From the NCBI GenBank assembly GCA_964548175.1, contig CAZJQS010000023.1:1-64000 (forward strand): a DNA stretch of 64,000 bases, in the 5' to 3' direction. Under the pieces are notes generated by a model. That model worked only from the letters and a program-made list of their open reading frames with translations, was not told the origin of the DNA and ran no database searches. Below, one piece after another: positions 58,747 to 64,000 of this stretch. The translations under genes were made by a program, and so were the position numbers. Origin of the DNA: JANQPA01 sp964548175. Lineage in GTDB: Bacteria > Bacteroidota > Bacteroidia > Chitinophagales > Saprospiraceae. The first letter of the stretch is position 1, and every line of letters starts with the position of its first letter.

Positions 58747-59367
58747 TTAATCTATTGATCCTTGTTTTTCTTTTAAATATTGCTCAAAGACTTCCAGCCC
58801 TTTGGGTGATGCTACACCATGTAAGTGATAGATGATGTGTTCCTTAAACAATTGCTCAATATTGTACTGATGAAGAGGAAACAATTCAGGGTCGGCGACC
58901 AGCGAGCTTTTAGCGACATACAGTTTGGATAAAATATCCGGCGACAGGTTCGACCGGTAGACGCCTTCCTTGATGCCCCTTTCTATGTTTTCCCGAATGA
59001 TCTTGATGATGTGTCTCGTATGATAGGCCTCCATCTGTCGATAAGTACCTCTGTAATATTTTTGCAGATCGTACATCACGGTTGGGGAAAACTGTCTCAA
59101 TTCCCGGATTACATGCCGGGCAATTTTCAGGATCTCATCGATGGCGTCCGCTGATTCTTTTCGATAGGTCGCCATCATTTGTTGCTCTTCGGCGATCTTG
59201 AGCTGGAAAATATTTTCGATCAGTTCGGCTTTGTTGGCAACATACTGATAGAGGGTTTTCTTTGACATCCCCATTTCCCTGGCCAGGTCATCCATGGTTA
59301 CACTTTTGATCCCATAGCGCATGAAGAGACTCTCCGCCTTGTTTAATATTTGATGTTTAACATCCAT
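58747..59367 (-). CDS. TetR/AcrR-family transcriptional regulator
   Basis: A 206-residue repressor type. The N-terminal helix-turn-helix (about 5-52) is MDVKHQILNKAESLF and IKSVTMDDLAREMGMSKKTLYQYVANKAELI. The C-terminal ligand/dimer domain is all-helical (ADAIDEILKIARHVIRELRQF). It is the first gene of the efflux operon, so it is likely autoregulatory and induced by the pump's substrate. A perfect 11-bp dyad lies upstream at 59451-59478. Confidence 0.93.
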   Translation of the reverse strand: MDVKHQILNKAESLFMRYGIKSVTMDDLAREMGMSKKTLYQYVANKAELIENIFQLKIAEEQQMMATYRKESADAIDEILKIARHVIRELRQFSPTVMYDLQKYYRGTYRQMEAYHTRHIIKIIRENIERGIKEGVYRSNLSPDILSKLYVAKSSLVADPELFPLHQYNIEQLFKEHIIYHLHGVASPKGLEVFEQYLKEKQGSID

Positions 59368-59427
59368 AGTTTTCCTCCGTCATTACTGTGAATAATAGCT
59401 GTTTGCCGGTCAGCTTTTATTCGGTGG

Positions 59428-59478
59428 CAAAGATACGGGAAATAAACGCAGGAAACTTTGATCTTGTTCAAAGTTTCC
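59428..59478 (-). promoter_or_regulatory. Promoter and operator-like dyad of the efflux operon
   Basis: Minus-strand TATCTTTG (59428-59435) matches the -7 element. Upstream, GGAAACTTTGA (59451-59461) and TCAAAGTTTCC (59468-59478) form a perfect inverted repeat with a six-base spacer. It covers the region where the -33 element and RNA polymerase should bind. TetR-family regulators bind such sites, and the adjacent gene encodes one. Confidence 0.65.
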
Positions 59479-59549
59479 AAAGTTTTTCGAGTTTTTTGAT
59501 GAATAGAGGAAAATGCTCGATGAATGGAAAAAAAATCGACTGAGGCGTC

Positions 59550-60134
59550 CTAATCTTCCTGGAATCGTTTCCAGTCTTTTTCCGTGTCGATATCTAAAGC
59601 GCCTTGAGGGAAAGGAATAGCAACCAGTGTCTTTTTGTGAGCCTGTATTAATTTTCTGGCGCCGGTATGTCCTTTTTGATCAAGGAGCTCAGGAAAGAAC
59701 TTCCGGTCGAATAAGGCGGGTACGCCATAAACATCGTTATAATGAGCCGCTACCAGAGGAGCTTCTTTGTCCTGATAGACGGCTAAGAATTCATTGATCA
59801 GGTCCAAAGTCACAAAGGGTTGATCGACGACCAGGACAAGCACGGATTGCAGTTCGGGTTCCTCTCTGAGGGTATATTTCAATCCACACCGAAGAGAAGA
59901 CGCCATTCCGGATTCCCAGTCTGAATTCAAAAAAACGTGAACGTCTGTAGTATCGATCTGAGGCAAGATCAATTCCATATGGGCGCCGAGGACGACGGAA
60001 ACGAGGTCGAAGTCTGAAGCTCTCGACATGCGGATCATCCGGCTGAGCAGGTTTTCGTTATTGATCTCCAAAAGCTGTTTTGGCTGGCCCAGCCGTTTGG
60101 AAGCGCCCGCCGCTAAAATAATGATGCCGTTCAT
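59550..60134 (-). CDS. MobA/MocA-like nucleotidyltransferase
   Basis: A 194-residue GT-A-fold nucleotidyltransferase. The NTP-binding loop is LAAGASKRLGQPKQLLE. Other motifs are NSDWESGMASSLRCGLKY, LVLVVDQPFVTLDLINEFL (metal-binding Asp), and YNDVYGVPALFDRKFFPEL. These fit the molybdenum cofactor cytidylyltransferase-like group. Many Bacteroidota proteins of this type sit with xanthine-dehydrogenase/XdhC genes, which are absent here. It begins one base after the peptidase stop codon, so the two are an operon. Confidence 0.88.
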   Translation of the reverse strand: MNGIIILAAGASKRLGQPKQLLEINNENLLSRMIRMSRASDFDLVSVVLGAHMELILPQIDTTDVHVFLNSDWESGMASSLRCGLKYTLREEPELQSVLVLVVDQPFVTLDLINEFLAVYQDKEAPLVAAHYNDVYGVPALFDRKFFPELLDQKGHTGARKLIQAHKKTLVAIPFPQGALDIDTEKDWKRFQED

Positions 60135-60135
60135 A

Positions 60136-61266
60136 CTATTTTTTTATCCTTCCGTATTTATTCATTAGTTCCATCACTTTATCTTCCGGCAACTCCTCTG
60201 CCGTGTAGCCGTTGCCGGTAATGGTTTCGGCTGCGAACAAGGAGTTGATGATGGCCTCTTCGGTCGCTTCTATGACGGCCATGAATAGCGGGGACAGGTA
60301 ATCATTATGCAGGACCGGAACGTTGGCTACCGGCTCCCTGGTTGAATAAGGCACTCTGGCGGCTTCGGCAGTTGAAAAAGCGATGATGTAGTCTCCGCTT
60401 CCGTTGGAAGCGATGCCTCCGGATTTGGCTATGCCCAGCATGGCCCTTTTAGCCAGCCGTTTTAAATTCCTGGCGTCGAGTGGGGCGTCGGTGGCGACGA
60501 CGACCATGATAGAGCCGTCGGCATCGTCATTGAGCCGTCCTTTCATGTAGTAGCGATCCAGTTCTTCTCCGACGGGGACTCCGTCCACTTGCAGTACGCC
60601 CCCGAAATTCGATTGGATCAGCACGCCTACGGTATAGCCCCCTGCTGATTCGGGAAGCCTTCGCGAAGCAGTTCCTATTCCTCCTTTCCACCCAAAGCAT
60701 ATGGTGCCGGTACCTGCGCCTACATTTCCCTCTTGCACAGGACCGGTTTTAGCGCTTTTGATGGCATCGAGGACATCTTTCTTTTTGACATGCCGGCCAC
60801 GGATATCGTTCAGGCGCCCGTCATTCGTTTCACCGATCACAGAATTGACGGAGCGGACATTTTCATTCCCTTCCTGTTCCAGTACATAATCGATGACGGC
60901 ATCTGCGGCGACGGGCACGTTGAGGGTATTGGTCAGCACTATAGGGGTTTCGATATTTCCCAGTTCTTCGACCTGGCTGTAGCCGGCCAGTTTGCCGAAG
61001 CCGTTACCGATGTAGATGGCGGCGGGCACTTTTTGCTGAAAGATATTTCCGCCATGGGGCAGGATGGCGGTAACGCCGGTGCGGATGTTCTTGCCCTTGT
61101 TGAGGGTCACCTGACCGACTTTAATGCCGGCGACATCTGTGATGGCGTTCAGCGGCCCGGGTGAAAGAACGCCGATTTGGACGCCGCGGTCGCGAGGTCG
61201 TTGTTGAGCGTGGGTCATGTAAAAAAATGCTGTGAGGAGGAATAAAGAAAATACTACTCTTTTCAT
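60136..61266 (-). CDS. P1 (S58) family peptidase, DmpA/L-aminopeptidase type
   Basis: The ATG at 61266 gives 376 residues with a signal peptide (VVFSLFLLTAFFYMTHAQ); a longer start at 61350 adds 28 residues before it. The N-terminal nucleophile fold self-processes at a Gly-Ser, visible in GIASNGSGDYIIAFST. Other blocks are GPLNAITDVAGIKVGQVTL, TAILPHGGNIFQQKVPAAIY, GNVGAGTGTICFGWKGGIGTAS and VVATDAPLDARNLKRLAKRA. It is exported and probably releases D-amino or beta-amino acids from peptides. A -7 candidate (TAAATTTG, 61348-61355) lies upstream. Confidence 0.9.
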   Translation of the reverse strand: MKRVVFSLFLLTAFFYMTHAQQRPRDRGVQIGVLSPGPLNAITDVAGIKVGQVTLNKGKNIRTGVTAILPHGGNIFQQKVPAAIYIGNGFGKLAGYSQVEELGNIETPIVLTNTLNVPVAADAVIDYVLEQEGNENVRSVNSVIGETNDGRLNDIRGRHVKKKDVLDAIKSAKTGPVQEGNVGAGTGTICFGWKGGIGTASRRLPESAGGYTVGVLIQSNFGGVLQVDGVPVGEELDRYYMKGRLNDDADGSIMVVVATDAPLDARNLKRLAKRAMLGIAKSGGIASNGSGDYIIAFSTAEAARVPYSTREPVANVPVLHNDYLSPLFMAVIEATEEAIINSLFAAETITGNGYTAEELPEDKVMELMNKYGRIKK

Positions 61267-61347
61267 GCTAACTGAATTATGAGGGTGAAATATACGATTT
61301 TCGCCGGAGGAATATAAATTGTAAATATTAACTAAAACCGGTATCTT

Positions 61348-61355
61348 CAAATTTA
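61348..61355 (-). promoter_or_regulatory. -7 element for the P1 peptidase operon
   Basis: Minus-strand TAAATTTG, 81 bases before the ATG at 61266. No exact -33 at N19. It lies in the 124-base divergent spacer shared with the TIR cassette. Confidence 0.35.
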
Positions 61356-61390
61356 GATTTTACATTGTCCTCGGTTACCAATGACTAAGC

Positions 61391-62074
61391 ATGAAACGCA
61401 TATTCTTTTCTTACCATTTTGATCCGGAAATCCAGCCACTGGTTGCTTATTTAAAACGATTGATTGCCAGTCATGGTCTAGAGCCTGTGGAGGGCAGGCG
61501 ACTGGGCGGGCAGCCTTTAGCACAGGGCGTCAAGAACCTGATCAGCACCTGTGACGCTATGGTTCTGTTTTTATCCAGGCGGGAGGAGAATTTGACTAAT
61601 GACTGGGGCAAAGCAGAGCGCGCTCTGGCCTACAGCGAAGGCAAGCCATTCATTTCCATTATAGAACAGGGCGTAACGAATAACGGGCCATTTGAAGCAT
61701 TCGAATACATTTTTTACGATTCAGACAATTTTATTGACCCTCTGCTCAGTATTTCTGAAACCATTTCCAAATGGAAGATAGACCTTGGAGAACTGATTGA
61801 AGCCTTTGTGGAACCGCCTGAGGTGGAAGACGTCATCAGGGAAAATTTCGACAGAGAAAGAGTGGTGGAGTATCGGTTCCTGAATGAGAGTACAGGCATT
61901 AACTGGACAGAATGGCGGGAAGCCACTGTCATTCCAAAGGCCGGGGGTGTCAGCGTGTATTTACCGGGGGTCAAAAAAGATGCTGACATTCAGATTAAAG
62001 TAACGGCCAATGGCAGGACCCGCATTTCCAATTTTATTAATCAAAACATCAGAATTCCAATACCATGGGAATAG
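61391..62074 (+). CDS. TIR-like domain protein (first gene of the TIR/YEATS cassette)
   Basis: A 227-residue soluble protein. Residues 1-105 read as a TIR-like fold: RIFFSYHFDPE at the first strand, GLEPVEGRRLGGQPL (BB-loop-like), CDAMVLFLS, and NDWGKAERALAYSEGKPFISI. The W-x-x-x-E motif (Trp72, Glu76) sits where the catalytic Glu of NADase TIRs lies. Residues 130-227 are a separate beta-rich region (VVEYRFLNESTGINWTEWRE, GVSVYLPGVKKDADIQIK) that I cannot assign. Its last 10 bases overlap the next gene, so the two are translationally coupled. Confidence 0.8.
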   Translation: MKRIFFSYHFDPEIQPLVAYLKRLIASHGLEPVEGRRLGGQPLAQGVKNLISTCDAMVLFLSRREENLTNDWGKAERALAYSEGKPFISIIEQGVTNNGPFEAFEYIFYDSDNFIDPLLSISETISKWKIDLGELIEAFVEPPEVEDVIRENFDRERVVEYRFLNESTGINWTEWREATVIPKAGGVSVYLPGVKKDADIQIKVTANGRTRISNFINQNIRIPIPWE

Positions 62075-62757
62075 CACAAAAATATACCATCCGGCAAACT
62101 TCCCAGCAGAGTTCATCCAAGATGAATTTTTATGATTGGGAAGTCTGGATCGAAGATGGAACGGCCTCCATTGAAAACATCAAAAAGGTAGAATACATCC
62201 TGCATTCCTCCTTTAAAAGCCGGGTTCAGGAACGAACCAATGCGGAAAACCAATTTAAATTAAAGGCCAGGGGCTGGGACGAATTTATGATCCAGGTTAA
62301 GATTACCGAACAAGACGATACTGTGATCCAGCTCAGGCATTGGCTGGATCTGGGAGGCGCTGCATCAAAAGAAGCCCCTCCAATCAAAGGCGGCCCCCTA
62401 AGTGAGGAAGAAACGAAAAAAGTTTTTTTGTCTTATGACAGTGCTAATGCCCGTCTTGGAAAATTCGTAGAGGATCAATTGCTCGATCTGGGCATGGAGG
62501 TCAGGCAATCCGGCAGCTTTGAATATGGAAAAACCATCAAAGAATCCGTGGAAGACGCTATTTCCTCAGCTGACGCTGTCATTGTGATCAAAGGCGATAA
62601 AAAGAGCATATGGCAGGAGGATGAAATTGAGCTCGCCCGGGCCGGCAACAAAAAGTTGATCTCAATTGAGGAGTCGGAAATTCAGTTGAGCGATATTGAT
62701 TATGGGACGAGTCAAAAGAATAAGGCCGTTTTGTCTGAAAAATTGAGGGGGTTGTAG
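62065..62757 (+). CDS. Prokaryotic YEATS-TIR fusion protein
   Basis: A 230-residue two-domain protein. The N-terminal pYEATS-like domain (about 19-93) shows YDWEVWIEDGTASIENIKKV, EYILHSSFKSRVQERTN and FKLKARGWDEFMIQVKI, matching the YEATS beta-sandwich (strand W-x-V, LHSSF, GW-x-EF). A linker of 25 residues (GGAASKEAPPIKGG) leads to a TIR domain (about 117-230) with KKVFLSYDSANARLGKFVE, RQSGSFEYGKTIKESVED and IWQEDEIELARAGNKK (Trp183, Glu187). Its start overlaps the stop of the first gene by 10 bases. In eukaryotes YEATS reads acylated lysines; here its ligand is unknown. Confidence 0.83.
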   Translation: MGIAQKYTIRQTSQQSSSKMNFYDWEVWIEDGTASIENIKKVEYILHSSFKSRVQERTNAENQFKLKARGWDEFMIQVKITEQDDTVIQLRHWLDLGGAASKEAPPIKGGPLSEEETKKVFLSYDSANARLGKFVEDQLLDLGMEVRQSGSFEYGKTIKESVEDAISSADAVIVIKGDKKSIWQEDEIELARAGNKKLISIEESEIQLSDIDYGTSQKNKAVLSEKLRGL

Positions 62758-62830
62758 GCCAACAGTTAACTTTAGAATATCAAGTATTTTATAAAGTAAT
62801 AAACCTCCGTAAAAAATTTCATTGTTATTA

Positions 62831-63871
62831 ATGTCAACTGCAACTCGATATCAAATTTTCCTATCTTATCGAAAAGAAGGAGGAGGCGAGGATTTTGCCG
62901 CCAATATATACAACGGCCTTAAACAACTTAATGAGCAGCATGGCGGATATTATTTTTTTTACGATAATGAAAGTATCCAGGCCGGCGATCAATTTGGAGA
63001 GAAAATTGACGAAGCATTAGTTCAAACCAAGGTTTTTCTCCCGTTAATTCACAGCGATGACTGGTTCCTGGTCAAAGGCCCGGAGAATGATTATCAAGAT
63101 CAGAAGCGACGGATTTTTCAAGAAGAGGACTGGGTAAGGAAAGAGATTCGGACGGCGCTTGAAAGTCAATGCCCTATTATTCCTGTTGTTTCTAGCCGCG
63201 TAACCAAATGGCCAAAAAATCAACAGGCCATAAGTGAAGCTGCTCCTGAGGACATTCAGGGTCTATTTTCCATTCAATACTTCCTTTTTTCCACTGGAAA
63301 TTCAAGTTATGACATCCCCCGCTTATTTGACAGGATCAAGAATAATACCAATTCTCCATCCAGGATTAAAGCTGGCTATAAAGAACCCAAGAAAAGCAAA
63401 CAAGACCAAAAAAATGAAGAAGCGATAAAGCAAATCCGGCAAAAAGAAAACAAGCAAACGACAAACTCAGAAAACTTTCGCTTATTGATGGATCGTTTCC
63501 TGAATATATTTGGTTTGTCTTTTAATGATCTGGATGTCATCAAGGATGGTGATCGAAGAGAAATATACTATTATAACGACATAAAGAGAGAACATGTTAA
63601 CCCCATATGGTTTGAGCCGCTTTCCATATCTACTGAATCTCATTTGCTTAAAAGCAGGATTAAAAACCATTTGAAAGACCGGAACAACATCAAAACCAGG
63701 ACTTTTTTGATACTTTATGACATTTTCGAAAGTATTGAAATAGAAGGGGAACGCTGGCCTTTGAAGGAAGGAATAAGAGAAAAGATAAACAAATTAGAAA
63801 ATGACCTTAACTATTATGATATAAGCGGCACGCTTTTTATCCCAAGGATCGACGACTTGTTTGGCCGGTAA
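62831..63871 (+). CDS. TIR domain protein with a novel C-terminal region
   Basis: A 346-residue protein from the ATG at 62831 (MSTATRYQIFLSYRK); a TTG at 62822 is unlikely. The N-terminal TIR domain (about 7-165) contains FLSYRKEGGGEDFA, YDNESIQAGDQFGEKIDEAL, VFLPLIHSDDWF, and EEDWVRKEIRTALESQCPII. The WVRKEIRTAL segment closely resembles the SARM1 segment around its catalytic Glu; here it is Glu105. A Lys-rich linker (KKSKQDQKNEEAIKQIRQ) and a C-terminal domain (about 205-346, LLMDRFLNIFGLSFNDLDV) of no recognised family follow. It lies 73 bases after the YEATS-TIR gene on the same strand. Confidence 0.85.
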   Translation: MSTATRYQIFLSYRKEGGGEDFAANIYNGLKQLNEQHGGYYFFYDNESIQAGDQFGEKIDEALVQTKVFLPLIHSDDWFLVKGPENDYQDQKRRIFQEEDWVRKEIRTALESQCPIIPVVSSRVTKWPKNQQAISEAAPEDIQGLFSIQYFLFSTGNSSYDIPRLFDRIKNNTNSPSRIKAGYKEPKKSKQDQKNEEAIKQIRQKENKQTTNSENFRLLMDRFLNIFGLSFNDLDVIKDGDRREIYYYNDIKREHVNPIWFEPLSISTESHLLKSRIKNHLKDRNNIKTRTFLILYDIFESIEIEGERWPLKEGIREKINKLENDLNYYDISGTLFIPRIDDLFGR

Positions 63872-63926
63872 TCTAACCACCTTCGGGGCAATGAAAAGAT
63901 TTAAGTATGATTTTGCTCGCTTGTTT

Positions 63927-63958
63927 CTTGATTTAAATGATTAAATAAGCTATTTTTG
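63927..63958 (+). promoter_or_regulatory. Promoter near the window end
   Basis: CTTG (63927-63930), a 20-base spacer, then TATTTTTG (63951-63958), matching TAnnTTTG. It points out of the window to the right and marks the start of a new transcription unit after the TIR cassette. Confidence 0.55.
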
Positions 63959-63973
63959 TATTATTGTGAATGT

Positions 63974-64000
63974 TTGAAAAAAATAGTTAAAGGTTATTTG
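63974..64000 (+). CDS. Possible start of a gene running off the window
   Basis: From a TTG at 63974 the frame reads (M)KKIVKGYL to the window end, 16 bases after the promoter's -7 element. MKKI is a common Bacteroidota start. Only nine codons are visible, so this is tentative. Confidence 0.3.

Overview
The window looks like chromosomal DNA from a Bacteroidota member, most plausibly a Saprospiria-type (Lewinella/Haliscomenobacter-like) organism. This lineage call is inference. It rests on two SusC/SusD pairs plus an orphan SusC, a type IX secretion plug protein, DUF5777 and lipoprotein families typical of the phylum, and promoters of the Bacteroidota form TTTG-N19-TAnnTTTG. The best promoter lies at 109-139, ahead of a tRNA-Thr that begins the conserved tRNA/tuf locus next to hpf and xerC.

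Layout. 1-1570: tRNA-Thr (partial), hpf, xerC. 1646-13660: two SusCD nutrient-uptake operons on the minus strand, with a DUF3179 lipoprotein and an outer-membrane barrel between them. 14074-21758: housekeeping genes (pdxJ, CPBP protease, cdsA, psd, WG-repeat protein, lysS, histone-deacetylase-like hydrolase). 21759-22374: a 616-base AT-rich spacer with three hairpin-plus-motif modules. 22375-31970: coiled-coil protein, asd, a large lamin-tail secreted protein, dgkA, nhaA, a formate/nitrite-type channel, glk. 31971-32517: duplicated 108-base repeats. 32518-41905: orphan SusC, aminotransferase, phosphohexomutase, pcm, a lipoprotein, tadA, guaB. 41905-51777: 3-methyladenine glycosylase, T9SS plug, a TolC/HlyD pair without a permease, a DUF2064 glycosyltransferase, a cytochrome c/DUF5777/lipoprotein operon, bacilliredoxin. 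51900-59478: pdxH and a TetR-TolC-adaptor-RND efflux operon with an operator-like dyad over its promoter. 59550-61266: MobA-like transferase and a P1-family peptidase.

The most unusual part is 61391-63871, a plus-strand cassette of three genes. Each carries a TIR-like domain, the middle one fused to a prokaryotic YEATS domain. All three keep a W-x-x-x-E motif; in SARM1-type TIRs the Glu of this motif is catalytic. This is the best candidate for an undescribed immune or stress-signalling system. Other unexplained structures are two tandem pairs of long perfect hairpins (30825-30916 and 39000-39119), a nested three-level hairpin (51801-51890), and an apparently leaderless guaB.

Starts were chosen by eye from protein family alignment knowledge, signal peptides and spacing. 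No database search was possible.
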